64,000 nt of DNA, taken from the NCBI GenBank assembly GCA_002722795.1, contig PBMY01000014.1, positions 1 through 64,000 on the forward strand, given 5' to 3'. The notes beneath the pieces were generated by a model. It made no database searches. It saw nothing but the letters and a program-made list of their open reading frames with translations, and was not told where the DNA came from. Position 1 is the stretch's first letter; every line of letters begins with the position of its first letter. This DNA comes from Crocinitomicaceae bacterium. GTDB taxonomy: Bacteria; Bacteroidota; Bacteroidia; Flavobacteriales_D; Sanyastnellaceae. Position numbers and translations under genes: made by a program. This document shows, in pieces, positions 17,339-26,520 of the stretch.

Positions 17339-18162
17339 GCTGTTTCTTCAGATTCGACGCCAAGAATTTCGTCGTAGAATGCGTTTACATCTGCTAAGTA
17401 GCCATCATTTCCGGGGAAATCAAGAATAGGAACACCAGCAGACTTAATTTTATCTATAGTTTCTGTGTTAAGATTATCAGAACCAACAATAAGAGCATCA
17501 GCATGCTCAATTCCTAAAGCGTTTATGTTGTCAAAGGTTGCTTTCTTAATTGTGTTAGCACTTTCTTCACTAATTCCATCAATTACAAGCTTATCCGACA
17601 TGCGCTTGTCTAGAGAGCCACCGAACCCTTCATTGTAGATGCTACAGACCACCTTACAGTTTGAAAAGTATGGGTCATCTGCGTAGTTAGTCTTAAGATA
17701 AAGAGGAAGAAGGTTTGTCATCCATCCTTGACAATGAATAACGTCAGGCGCCCAACCAAGCTTTCTCACGGTTTCAAGAACGCCCCTAACAAAGAAAATC
17801 GATCTAACATCAGTGTCTGCAAATAGTTTATCGTCTGCGTCGTATAACACAGCCTTTCTCTTGAACAAATCGTCGTTGTCAATAAAGTATACCTGCATTC
17901 TAGCTGTTGGGATAGATGCTACTTTTATGATTAGTGGATGATCGACATCGTCGATGCTGAGGTTCATTCCAGACAACCTGATAACCTCGTGTAGCTGATG
18001 CCGTCTTTCGTTAATCTTACCAAACCTCGGCATGAACACTCTAATCTCTTTGCCCTTGTCGTGGGCCCCTTGTGGAAGGAATCGAGAAATAGAGCTCATA
18101 GGAGTCTCGGGAAGAAAAGGAACCATGTGTTGTGAAACGTAGAGTATGCGTGCTTTGCTCAT
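17335..18162 (-). CDS. Truncated-type GT5 (glycogen/starch synthase N-domain) protein
   Basis: 275 residues matching only the N-terminal Rossmann half of glycogen synthase: ILYVSQHMVPFLPET, VFMPRFGKI and PDVIHCQGWMTNLLPLYL. The KxGGL substrate loop of true synthases is missing, and there is no C-terminal nucleotide-sugar domain. Catalysis as a glycogen synthase is therefore unlikely. Bacteroidota carry such short forms beside DUF4270 and glmS, opposite panC. A binding or regulatory role is inferred. It has its own well-formed promoter. Confidence 0.75.
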   Translation of the reverse strand: MSKARILYVSQHMVPFLPETPMSSISRFLPQGAHDKGKEIRVFMPRFGKINERRHQLHEVIRLSGMNLSIDDVDHPLIIKVASIPTARMQVYFIDNDDLFKRKAVLYDADDKLFADTDVRSIFFVRGVLETVRKLGWAPDVIHCQGWMTNLLPLYLKTNYADDPYFSNCKVVCSIYNEGFGGSLDKRMSDKLVIDGISEESANTIKKATFDNINALGIEHADALIVGSDNLNTETIDKIKSAGVPILDFPGNDGYLADVNAFYDEILGVESEETA

Positions 18163-18191
18163 AAAGTTCTTTCTTCAGGTTAGTCGAAATG

Positions 18192-18222
18192 CAAATGTAG
18201 CTATTTTTACGCCCAAATACAA
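18192..18222 (-). promoter_or_regulatory. Promoter of the GT5-DUF4270-glmS operon (TTG-N20-TACATTTG)
   Basis: On the minus strand, TTG at 18220-18222 is the -33 element. A 20-base spacer leads to TACATTTG at 18192-18199, the exact -7 box, 29 bases before the ATG at 18162. This is the best complete Bacteroidota promoter in the window. Confidence 0.65.
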
Positions 18223-18261
18223 GGCCCACCAAGCGTTTCAGGGCTTTCTAGTTACTAATAA

Positions 18262-19083
18262 ATGAAAATATTTCGAACTACATCAGAGTTGATAAAGTGG
18301 CGTAAAGAGGGTGTTTTGGGGCTTTTAGGGTTTGTGCCAACTATGGGTGCATTGCATGAGGGGCACGCTTCTTTGCTAAGAAGTGCTAGGAAAGAATCAG
18401 ATGTAGTCGTTCTTAGCATTTTAGTTAATCCAACTCAATTTGGCGATGTTTCAGACCTTGAAAATTATCCCAAAACTTTAGAGAAAGATTTAAAAATTGC
18501 TGAAAAAGAGGGTGTTGATGCGGTTTTTGCACCAACTCCTGAGGATTTATATGGTGGAATCCCCTCAGCTGATAATGTTGATTGGGGGGCAATTACTTCT
18601 GACTTTGAGGCTGAATTCAGGCCGGGGCATTTTAATGGAGTAGTCGCAGTAGTGGACAAGCTTTTTACAACAATCAATTCTGACAAAGCGTTTTTTGGCG
18701 AAAAGGACCTTCAACAAGTTGCGGTTATAAGAAGGCTAGCTTTGTTGCATCACAATGAGGTTGAAATTGTCTCTTGCGATCTGATAAGAGATTCTGACGA
18801 ACTTGCTCTGAGTTCTAGGAACATTAGACTTTCGCGTGAGGGTCGAACGATTGCTTTAGAACTTTCAAAATCGTTGAAAGCCATCTTTAATTCGTCAAAC
18901 AAGGTGGGCCAAATCCGATTAGAAACCTCACGTATCGATGCCATCGAAGGGTTGGATCTAGATTACTTAGCTGGCGTTAATGAAGTGACGTACAGCAAAA
19001 ACGACGATCCACAATCTTGGACTCACGCAATAATTGCCGCAGAAGTTGATGGGGTAAGGTTAATTGATAACATTCGTTTGTAA
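18262..19083 (+). CDS. panC: Pantothenate synthetase
   Basis: A 273-residue ligase joining pantoate and beta-alanine with ATP. It carries the nucleotide-binding motif [12 protein letters not shown] (H32, H35), NPTQFG, and the KMSKS-like [15 protein letters not shown] is also conserved. The usual Flavobacterial partner panD (aspartate decarboxylase) is not next to it; a tatA gene follows instead. Divergent from the GT5 operon. Confidence 0.96.
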   Translation: MKIFRTTSELIKWRKEGVLGLLGFVPTMGALHEGHASLLRSARKESDVVVLSILVNPTQFGDVSDLENYPKTLEKDLKIAEKEGVDAVFAPTPEDLYGGIPSADNVDWGAITSDFEAEFRPGHFNGVVAVVDKLFTTINSDKAFFGEKDLQQVAVIRRLALLHHNEVEIVSCDLIRDSDELALSSRNIRLSREGRTIALELSKSLKAIFNSSNKVGQIRLETSRIDAIEGLDLDYLAGVNEVTYSKNDDPQSWTHAIIAAEVDGVRLIDNIRL

Positions 19084-19105
19084 CTTCGCAGGAAATAAAT
19101 TGATT

Positions 19106-19270
19106 ATGCCAGGACCTACCCAAATAATTTTAATTCTCTTAGTTGTTTTACTTCTTTTCGGTGGCCGAAAGATTCCAGAGCTTATGCGCGGATTAGGACA
19201 GGGGATGAAGGAATTTAAGGACGCAACAAAAGACGATAACGATTCGTCGGGTGATAGGGACAGCAAGTGA
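19106..19270 (+). CDS. tatA: TatA/E twin-arginine translocase subunit
   Basis: A 54-residue Tat component: short N-terminus, one membrane helix ([14 protein letters not shown]), then the amphipathic helix with the family hinge [21 protein letters not shown], and an acidic tail. ATG 19106 is chosen; upstream in-frame codons would overlap panC and spoil the helix. It lies 22 bases after panC and overlaps mltD by 4 bases. Confidence 0.9.
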   Translation: MPGPTQIILILLVVLLLFGGRKIPELMRGLGQGMKEFKDATKDDNDSSGDRDSK

Positions 19271-20478
19271 GCCTGAGGCTGACATTTGTCCTAATCTTTT
19301 GTTTACAGGGAGTTCAGGCCTTTTATCAGGCCGATTCCCTAGAGGTCGACTCACTTTTTTCTTGGGAAGAGCAGTGGCTCATTTGGTGCGAACAAAGCAC
19401 GTGTGTTAGTACAGACACTTCCTTATGGAACGGCGTTGGCGAGCCATCTCTTGAGCTGGACACAGCAGTAATGAAGCAGCGCCTAGCCATCCTCGACCGT
19501 ACCTCAGACCTCGATCTACGTTGGAACCCAATTGCCCACAGCCGCATCGCCTACTACGTCAAAAGACGGAAGCAGGGCCTAGGCACAATGCTCGGCAGAG
19601 CTCCCCAATATTTCCCCATTTTCGAAGAAATCCTAGACAGAGAAGGGCTTCCCTTAGAGCTCAAATACCTCACTGTTGTCGAAAGCGGCCTCAACCCAGA
19701 GGCTAAATCTCACGCAGGTGCACGAGGACTATGGCAGTTCATGTACTATACAGCCAAAGCCGAGGGCCTCAGAATAGACAGTTACATTGACGAAAGAAAA
19801 GATCCTCGCAGATCAACGGAAGCCGCGTGTAAGCACCTAACAAGGCTATACAACAGATACGACGATTGGTATTTGGCATTAGCTGCATACAACTCCGGCT
19901 CTGGGAATGTAAACAAAGCAATACGCAGAAGTGGTAAAAAGAACTATTGGGAGATTAGGCCCTTCCTACCCAAGGAAACCAGAAATTACGTTCCAAACCT
20001 CCTTGCGGTAATCTACCTAATGGAGTATCACGCGGAATACGGGATAACTCCAAAACCGGCACTTCCAGGATATTCGGCAATTGACACTGTCATGGTAGAA
20101 GGCCCGCTCAGATTCGACCAAATAGTAGAGTTTACAACACTTTCCGAAGCTGAACTAGCGGCCTACAACCCTATTTTTAGAAAGAAAATCGTACCGGGGC
20201 CTGGTGAGGTTTGGGCTTTAAACCTACCCATAAGAGCAATCCCGGCCTTCATTGAAAATGAGGCCAAAATGTCTCTATACAAGCCCGAGCTTACCCCAGA
20301 AATCAACTACGAACCAGAACCAGTTTACTACAGAGTACAATCTGGCGATGTCCTAGGCACTATAGCAAACAAATACGGCGTTTCAGTCAAGCACTTAATG
20401 GAATGGAACGGCCTATCAGGCACAACAATCAGAATAGGCCAGAAATTAATCATACACGGAGATCCAAGTAAACTATGA
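19267..20478 (+). CDS. mltD: Lytic transglycosylase with C-terminal LysM (MltD-like)
   Basis: A 403-residue murein lytic transglycosylase. The GTG start overlaps the tatA stop and gives a signal peptide ([14 protein letters not shown]). The SLT domain has the catalytic Glu in [12 protein letters not shown], with GARGLWQFM and [11 protein letters not shown] following. One LysM domain near the C-terminus ([20 protein letters not shown]) binds peptidoglycan. Third-position C is more frequent by eye than in its neighbours. Confidence 0.92.
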   Translation: MSLRLTFVLIFCLQGVQAFYQADSLEVDSLFSWEEQWLIWCEQSTCVSTDTSLWNGVGEPSLELDTAVMKQRLAILDRTSDLDLRWNPIAHSRIAYYVKRRKQGLGTMLGRAPQYFPIFEEILDREGLPLELKYLTVVESGLNPEAKSHAGARGLWQFMYYTAKAEGLRIDSYIDERKDPRRSTEAACKHLTRLYNRYDDWYLALAAYNSGSGNVNKAIRRSGKKNYWEIRPFLPKETRNYVPNLLAVIYLMEYHAEYGITPKPALPGYSAIDTVMVEGPLRFDQIVEFTTLSEAELAAYNPIFRKKIVPGPGEVWALNLPIRAIPAFIENEAKMSLYKPELTPEINYEPEPVYYRVQSGDVLGTIANKYGVSVKHLMEWNGLSGTTIRIGQKLIIHGDPSKL

Positions 20479-21515
20479 AAAATTGCATCTTCAATTCGAT
20501 AGCACTTTTGCTCCTCGCGCTTTTATCTAGCTGTTGGAGTCAAGATGGAGCTAGGTCGCCTCTGCCGGGTGTTGTGGGGCCGAGAGGTGAAGTGCTTGTA
20601 GTGTGTGCAGATGAGGTTTGGGCTGGTGAAGTTGGAGATTCTTTACGGTCTGCGCTGCAGAGGCCTTATTCGGTTTTGCCTCAGATGCATATGAAGAACT
20701 ATGAGCCGATGTTTGATTTAGTTCAGAAGCCGCTTGACGAGTTCAATAAGTTTTGGAAGCCTCACAGAAATGTGATTTTAATTGACATTGCAGACAGAAA
20801 GGACACTCAGGAGCCGTCTTTCAATTTTTACAAGGGTCGTTATGCTATGGGCCAAACCTTCATTGAAGGGAAAGCCCGTACTCAACACGAACTTGCCCTT
20901 AAAATTTCAGAGAGATCCCTAGAAATGGAGAGCTATATTCATAAAAAAGAGGTGGGGCGTTCTGCCGGAATAACAAGACTTTCCACAGACGAAGCAGTTG
21001 AGCGTGACATATTAGAAATGACAGGCGTTTCAATGGCTGTTCCAAAAGGCTGTTTTGCCATTGTTCTAGATTCGGCTTTTACATGGCTTGATAGGCAACA
21101 AACAAGACTCAAGGGTAGTAACAATCACGACGTACAGCAGGGGATATTCATTCACTCAGAACCTTACATTGGACCAGAACAGTTTTCGCTTACTCAGATT
21201 CTTGATAGGCGTGATGAAGTAACAAGAGAGAGAGTAAACGGCCCAACTGAAGGCAGTTTTATGTCAGTAGAAAGGCGCATGCCATCAACATACGAAGAGA
21301 TCACTCACAAAGGCGCTATTGCTGCTGAAGTGAAGGGGCTTTGGAAGATGGAAAAAGATTTTATGGGAGGCCCTTTTTATAGCCTTACCATGTACGATGA
21401 AGCTACTGAATCATTAGTTACAGTTGAAGGATATACTTACGCTCCTTACTTCGATAAAAGGGAGTACATGAGGGAAATTGAGGGCATTGTTAAGACAGCC
21501 CAAACCTTTAAGTAA
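20475..21515 (+). CDS. DUF4837 lipoprotein
   Basis: A 346-residue lipoprotein with lipobox LALLSSC at Cys20. The mature start resembles the DUF4837 family (GPRGEVLVVCADEVWAG, then FDLVQKPLDEFNKFWKPHR). Bacteroidota members are exported and of unknown role. It overlaps mltD by ATGA, so it is translationally coupled to a cell-wall enzyme and may act in the envelope. It abuts the end of the convergent M1 peptidase. Confidence 0.78.
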   Translation: MKNCIFNSIALLLLALLSSCWSQDGARSPLPGVVGPRGEVLVVCADEVWAGEVGDSLRSALQRPYSVLPQMHMKNYEPMFDLVQKPLDEFNKFWKPHRNVILIDIADRKDTQEPSFNFYKGRYAMGQTFIEGKARTQHELALKISERSLEMESYIHKKEVGRSAGITRLSTDEAVERDILEMTGVSMAVPKGCFAIVLDSAFTWLDRQQTRLKGSNNHDVQQGIFIHSEPYIGPEQFSLTQILDRRDEVTRERVNGPTEGSFMSVERRMPSTYEEITHKGAIAAEVKGLWKMEKDFMGGPFYSLTMYDEATESLVTVEGYTYAPYFDKREYMREIEGIVKTAQTFK

Positions 21516-24014
21516 CTACTCTACGATAAACGCCTTACTGCTTAAGACTTCTTGTTCTTTTAGAAGAGAAGCCACGTAGTTACCAGCCGGAAGATCCAAC
21601 ACGTTAAGACTAATTGTTGTTGCACCATCTTTTACGCTAGCCCTTTTCACACATCTTCCAGCGCTATCGTAAACAGAAACGTCACTAATAAGCGTGTCAG
21701 AGCCCCAGCCTATGTCCAAATGAGAAACAGCAGGATTCGGGAAAACTGTAAAATCAGCGATTTCGGGAGCATTTTCAATATTTAGGGAAATGTCACCATT
21801 TGCAAAAGTGTATTGGCCCTTTCTAAGGTTACTCACCTTAAAAGTTCCATTGCCATTTGAGAGAGATCCCGCCTGCCAAGTGTAGTCCGGGTATTGCTGC
21901 CAAGCGGCCGCAGAGCTTGGCCTCCAAGCAAGAAAACCATTCGCCTCTGTTGCGTAGTAAAGGTCATAGTCCAAACCGTCCGAATCGTTGCCCACATAAT
22001 TAAATCTGGCGTCTAATAAAAGCGCATCACTCCCCTCAATTCCATCCTCCCAAGTCCCGTCTACAGTCCAAAAATGAGTACCACTCACCTCATTAACATA
22101 AAATTCCAAAGGCTCCTGATCAGGCGCAGCCCAATGGTGCTCAACTCTAACGAGAACGCTGTCAGTAATCTCATCACAACCCATCCTCATATCAACCCAC
22201 GGCAGAGAGCTCAATCCTGTAGGCTCAGTAATGGAAAAAGTTATGTCGAGTCGGCCTTGGTTTAGCCTTCCGTCTGCATTCAAAGCGATAAGCTCGAAGG
22301 GCTCCTCGTGCTCAATTGTTGCCACATCATATTCGCCACTTAGCCTAATTTCTTCGAATGAGGCATTCCAATTTGAATCCCAAGTGTATATCTCTATTGG
22401 CTCATTGTTGTGGAAATTTTCACAAGCCCTGAGCTTTTGATTCAGGAATAATGTAGTTTGGTATCCATTAGTTTGATCTCCAACGGTAGAAGTAGAATCA
22501 ATAAGCCAAGTTGAAAAACCAGGTTGAAAAACCTGAGCGTCAAAGAAAGATTGAACATCCATGTCCGAATAATCCTCAAGAGCTTCGATAAACATATCAG
22601 GGTCCATGTACGAATCCCAATAATCTAAAAGCACAGCTTGACATGCGTTTCGGTACATGTCATCGCCCAAATATGCTCTCATATTGTGGTGTATAGAAGC
22701 GCCCTTGTAGTATGTATGACGCCCATAAATTTCCTCGTCAGGCATAGGCGAAAGGGGATGAAATCCGTTGTCTTGCACATGGCATTCTTCAAGGACAAAC
22801 TGCTGATTGTCTTTTATGAAGTCAACCATAGCATCATGCCCGTCTTTCCATTCGGTAAAAAGCGTATTAGTGTATTCAGCACCACCCTCCTTGAGCCACA
22901 TATGGTTGTGGATATATGGAGAAGTAATGTTACCCCACCATTGATGCCCAAGCTCATGAGTAAGAAGGTCGCTATTTGACGCGGCACTTTCTTCTATCAT
23001 ATACCTTGGGTAAGCAATGTTGGTTGGAATTTCTAGGGCACCATCTGTTGTAAGAATATAACCTACTCTTTCCCATGCATAAGGTCCATACCAATATTCG
23101 CAAGCGTCAATGGCGTACCCAAGTTCATCGAACTTATTTACCATTAGATTGATGTCTTCAGGTTTGGCCGTTAGACGAACTGGGATGTCGCCATACTCAG
23201 AAGTATATACGTAGTTGCTGTCAACGTAATTTGAAACTGCGAATGCAGCTTGGTGAGTAGTGATGGGGTGGTCGAGCTGGAAGCGTCTGACCAATGTGTC
23301 GCCTTCTTCGAAAATCTCTTCGACCATTGTCCCTTGACAATGCGCCCTCCTTCCGCCAGAAGATCTCACGTTCCATTTGTAAGTAGCGCGTTCTACAAAG
23401 TTATCAAAGCATGGGTGCCAAACCTTACCAAAATTTGGGGGTATTGAGGTAAGACCAATACCCATGTGATAGATATAGTTTGCTGCCCAATATACCCCTC
23501 CCCAGTATGGGTCTGCATATGGGTGACCAGAATAATGGACGTCAATTATGTGGTTTGAGCCTTCATTAAACTCTCCTCCAGGAGCGGGGACGTGTAATTC
23601 GCCATCGACATGGCTAAATGACGAAACAGTGCTATCAACAAAGACAGAGTCTACAGTTAAATCGACAAGATCAAATCTTACTGACTCTGCGCCGCTCTCA
23701 AGAATGTCAAGATCAATTATGCAACGAGCGTATAAATACTGTTCGTTGTATTTAGTTACATCGAGGTCGACATCATAGTTATTAATATCAAACGTGTCGC
23801 TCCTTGCAATAGACGGTTCCATATCGTAATTGTTTACCAAAACTTTGTGCTGATATTCTTGTCCTGGAACATCTGTGTGCTTACATCCAATTGGTTTGAA
23901 AACTCGTGGTTTAGCCGTGTATTCGTTGAGATTTTTGATTTGGGTTTGGCTAGAAGTTGAAGAAAAGGCGCTCGATATAAGAAAAATTAGGAAAGCGATT
24001 GTAATTCGTTGCAT
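21516..24014 (-). CDS. Secreted M1-family aminopeptidase with T9SS type A sorting domain
   Basis: An 832-residue gluzincin exopeptidase. It has a signal peptide, then the M1 beta-saddle domain. The zinc site HELGHQWWGN has the third ligand in WLKEGGAEYTN. The last 75 residues or so (FTVFPNPAVSHLDIGWG to KAFIVE) form a type A T9SS sorting domain, so the protein should be exported and surface-anchored or released. ATG 24014 is preferred to 24029 because it gives a standard signal peptide. TACTTTG lies directly upstream (near 24019-24025), one base shorter than the -7 consensus. Confidence 0.9.
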   Translation of the reverse strand: MQRITIAFLIFLISSAFSSTSSQTQIKNLNEYTAKPRVFKPIGCKHTDVPGQEYQHKVLVNNYDMEPSIARSDTFDINNYDVDLDVTKYNEQYLYARCIIDLDILESGAESVRFDLVDLTVDSVFVDSTVSSFSHVDGELHVPAPGGEFNEGSNHIIDVHYSGHPYADPYWGGVYWAANYIYHMGIGLTSIPPNFGKVWHPCFDNFVERATYKWNVRSSGGRRAHCQGTMVEEIFEEGDTLVRRFQLDHPITTHQAAFAVSNYVDSNYVYTSEYGDIPVRLTAKPEDINLMVNKFDELGYAIDACEYWYGPYAWERVGYILTTDGALEIPTNIAYPRYMIEESAASNSDLLTHELGHQWWGNITSPYIHNHMWLKEGGAEYTNTLFTEWKDGHDAMVDFIKDNQQFVLEECHVQDNGFHPLSPMPDEEIYGRHTYYKGASIHHNMRAYLGDDMYRNACQAVLLDYWDSYMDPDMFIEALEDYSDMDVQSFFDAQVFQPGFSTWLIDSTSTVGDQTNGYQTTLFLNQKLRACENFHNNEPIEIYTWDSNWNASFEEIRLSGEYDVATIEHEEPFELIALNADGRLNQGRLDITFSITEPTGLSSLPWVDMRMGCDEITDSVLVRVEHHWAAPDQEPLEFYVNEVSGTHFWTVDGTWEDGIEGSDALLLDARFNYVGNDSDGLDYDLYYATEANGFLAWRPSSAAAWQQYPDYTWQAGSLSNGNGTFKVSNLRKGQYTFANGDISLNIENAPEIADFTVFPNPAVSHLDIGWGSDTLISDVSVYDSAGRCVKRASVKDGATTISLNVLDLPAGNYVASLLKEQEVLSSKAFIVE

Positions 24015-24043
24015 GCGCGCAAAGTACAACTGACATTTGCAGT

Positions 24044-24508
24044 ATGAAAAATTTATCAGTTGCTCAGGGCATGTTTGTTGAAGTTGAATATGTTTTGACT
24101 GAAGCTGGGCCTGACGGCGAGGTGCTTGAGGAGTGTCCAGCGGAACAAGCGTTTGGTTTTACAATGGGATCAGGAGAAGTCCTCAATGCATTTGAAAAAG
24201 CTTTAGAAGGTAAAAAGCAAGGAGAGCCATTCAGTTTTACCATCCCTTGTGAAGACGCATATGGAGAGACCACCATGGACGCAATCTGCTCTCTACCCAA
24301 AAAAATTTTTGAAGTTGATGGAGAGTTTGACATAGAAAGAGTGAAACTAGGAGAAGTTCTACCGATGAATGATGACGAGGGAAACGAGATGTATGGAATA
24401 GTGCTAGATGTAAGCGACACGGCAGTAGAGATGGACTTTAACCACCCATTTGCAGACATCGACCTTCATTTTGAAGGAACAGTCTGTGATATCAGAGAAG
24501 AAGAATAA
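24044..24508 (+). CDS. slyD: FKBP-type peptidyl-prolyl isomerase SlyD
   Basis: A 154-residue two-domain prolyl isomerase/chaperone. The FKBP part is split by an IF (insert-in-flap) domain in the middle. The diagnostic FNHPFAD, equivalent to LNHPLAG, closes the insert. It lacks the His-rich metal-binding tail of the E. coli protein and ends acidic (REEE). It is immediately followed by thiL. GACATTTG, one mismatch from a -7 box, ends 4 bases before the ATG. Confidence 0.9.
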   Translation: MKNLSVAQGMFVEVEYVLTEAGPDGEVLEECPAEQAFGFTMGSGEVLNAFEKALEGKKQGEPFSFTIPCEDAYGETTMDAICSLPKKIFEVDGEFDIERVKLGEVLPMNDDEGNEMYGIVLDVSDTAVEMDFNHPFADIDLHFEGTVCDIREEE

Positions 24509-25540
24509 ATGGAAAGAACTGAGATACAGGACTTGGGTGAGTTTGGGCTCATTGGAAAGTTGACGAATGGATTAACAAAGAACCAACCATCTTCTTTACT
24601 TGGAGTAGGGGATGACGCAGCTGTAATTGACCCATTTGGTAAGAGAGTTATCGTCTCCACAGATCTTCTTGTTGAGGGCGTTCATTTCGATTTGAGCTAC
24701 GCGCCTTTAAAGCATTTAGGATACAAGGCGGTGATAGTTAACCTAAGCGATATCTGCGCTATGAATGCTCTACCAACCCAAATCGTAGTAGGTCTTGGTG
24801 TTTCTAACAGATTTTCTGTAGAAGCTCTTGAGGAACTTTACAACGGTATGAAGCTAGCGTGTGAACTGTACGAAGTAGATTTAGTTGGTGGGGACACGAC
24901 TTCTTCTCCTTCTGGCTTAACACTGAGCATCACTGCCATAGGTCTTGCTGATTCTAAAAATATAGTTTCACGTGGTGGTGCATCAGCAGGCGATTTATTA
25001 GTCGTCACCGGAGATTTGGGATCAGCATATATGGGCCTTCAAGTTCTTGAAAGGGAGAAAACTGTTTTTAAGGACGCGCCGACAACTCAGCCTGAACTAG
25101 GTGACCACTCATATATTTTGGAACGGCAATTAAAACCAGAAGCTCGAACAGACATCATTCGTGAGCTTTCTGACCTCGAGGTGTTGCCTACGAGCATGAT
25201 AGATGTAAGTGATGGTTTGGCCTCAGAATGCATGCACCTAATGGCAGCAAGTGGTCTTGGAGTGAGACTATATGAAGATAAACTTCCGATTGACCCTAAG
25301 ACTTATGACACAGCGAGGGAATTTAATCTTGATCCTACTCTTTGTATGCTAAGTGGAGGTGAAGACTATGAGCTTCTTTTTACCATTTCGCCAAATGCCT
25401 ATGAAAAGCTGAAGGTTCATCCCAAACTTTCCTTTATTGGTCACATGACAGATGATCCAAAGGAGAGAATAATGGTTACAAAGAGCGGCGCTGATGTTGA
25501 GCTTAAGGCTCAGGGATGGGACGGGTTTAAGAACGAATAA
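24509..25540 (+). CDS. thiL: Thiamine-monophosphate kinase
   Basis: A 343-residue kinase making thiamine diphosphate. It has the PurM-like fold, with GVGDDAAVI near the start, then STDLLVEGVHFDL, NLSDICAMNA, LVGGDTTSSPSGL and LSGGEDYELL. All metal/ATP motifs appear present. Start ATG directly follows the slyD stop; the end overlaps the next start by one base. Confidence 0.95.
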   Translation: MERTEIQDLGEFGLIGKLTNGLTKNQPSSLLGVGDDAAVIDPFGKRVIVSTDLLVEGVHFDLSYAPLKHLGYKAVIVNLSDICAMNALPTQIVVGLGVSNRFSVEALEELYNGMKLACELYEVDLVGGDTTSSPSGLTLSITAIGLADSKNIVSRGGASAGDLLVVTGDLGSAYMGLQVLEREKTVFKDAPTTQPELGDHSYILERQLKPEARTDIIRELSDLEVLPTSMIDVSDGLASECMHLMAASGLGVRLYEDKLPIDPKTYDTAREFNLDPTLCMLSGGEDYELLFTISPNAYEKLKVHPKLSFIGHMTDDPKERIMVTKSGADVELKAQGWDGFKNE

Positions 25541-26511
25541 TGGCAGCGGATAAAAACCAACCAAATAGAATAACTGAGCTTTTCGGCATTGAATATCCCA
25601 TCATTCAAGGGGGTATGATTTGGTGTGCAGGCTGGGAGCTTGCTTCTGCAGTGAGCGAGGCTGGAGGCTTGGGGGTTATTGGCTCTGGAAGTATGTATCC
25701 TGAGGTATTGAAAGACCATATTTCTAAGTGCAAAGCAGCAACATCAAATCCATTCGCGGTTAACCTACCCCTTCTTTATCCAGATATAGAAAAGCACGTA
25801 GAATCGATCATTGAACTTGGCGTGCCCATAGTTTTTACTAGCGCAGGCTCTCCTAAAAAGTGGACTTCGAAGCTAAAGTCACATGGGATTACAGTTGCTC
25901 ATGTTGTAAGCAGCGCAGTTTTTGCGGCTAAATCTGAAGCAGCTGGAGTTGATGCAGTTGTTTGTGAAGGATTTGAGGCCGGCGGCCATAATGGTCGTGA
26001 AGAAACCACTACAATGTGTTTAATTCCTTCTGTTGTTGAGTCGGTAGATATCCCTGTTATTGCAGCCGGAGGTTTATACGATGGAAAATCAATGCTAGCT
26101 GCTATGGTTTTAGGCGCTGAGGGAGCCCAAATGGGATCGAGATTTGTTGCAACAAAAGAAAGCTCAGCACACAATGAGTTTAAGAAAATAGTTGTTGAGC
26201 TAGGTGAAGGAGGTACGTCTTTAACATTAAAGGAGCTTACTCCAGTTAGAATGATTCACAACCAATTTTACCGCAAAGTAATCGAAGCATACGAGGCAAA
26301 AGCAACAAACGAAGAGCTCGCGGAGCTTCTCGGAAGGGGTAGATCTAAAAAAGGAATGTTTGAAGGCAACATTGATGAGGGCGAATTAGAGATTGGCCAA
26401 ATAGCATCAATGTTGCAGAAGATTCAACCCGCTGGTAAAGTTGTAATTGAAATAGTGCAGCAATACACCGATACGGGCGGACAAAAGCTAGGAAAACGCT
26501 TTGAATTTTAA
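25540..26511 (+). CDS. Nitronate monooxygenase / FabK-like flavoprotein
   Basis: A 323-residue FMN TIM-barrel protein of the NMO/enoyl-reductase II family. It begins with the family motif IEYPIIQGGMIW. The flavin phosphate loop is IPVIAAGGLYDG with GAEGAQMGSRF, and the active-site region is AGGHNGREE. From sequence alone I cannot separate nitronate monooxygenase from a FabK-type reductase; no fatty-acid genes are adjacent. Cotranscribed with slyD and thiL. Confidence 0.85.
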   Translation: MAADKNQPNRITELFGIEYPIIQGGMIWCAGWELASAVSEAGGLGVIGSGSMYPEVLKDHISKCKAATSNPFAVNLPLLYPDIEKHVESIIELGVPIVFTSAGSPKKWTSKLKSHGITVAHVVSSAVFAAKSEAAGVDAVVCEGFEAGGHNGREETTTMCLIPSVVESVDIPVIAAGGLYDGKSMLAAMVLGAEGAQMGSRFVATKESSAHNEFKKIVVELGEGGTSLTLKELTPVRMIHNQFYRKVIEAYEAKATNEELAELLGRGRSKKGMFEGNIDEGELEIGQIASMLQKIQPAGKVVIEIVQQYTDTGGQKLGKRFEF

Positions 26512-26520
26512 ACCGATAGT

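Noticed and set aside
17335-18162. Short GT5 gene as a frameshifted full glycogen synthase
   Set aside because: The DNA after its stop encodes the DUF4270 lipoprotein, not a second synthase domain, and the same short form is known from relatives.
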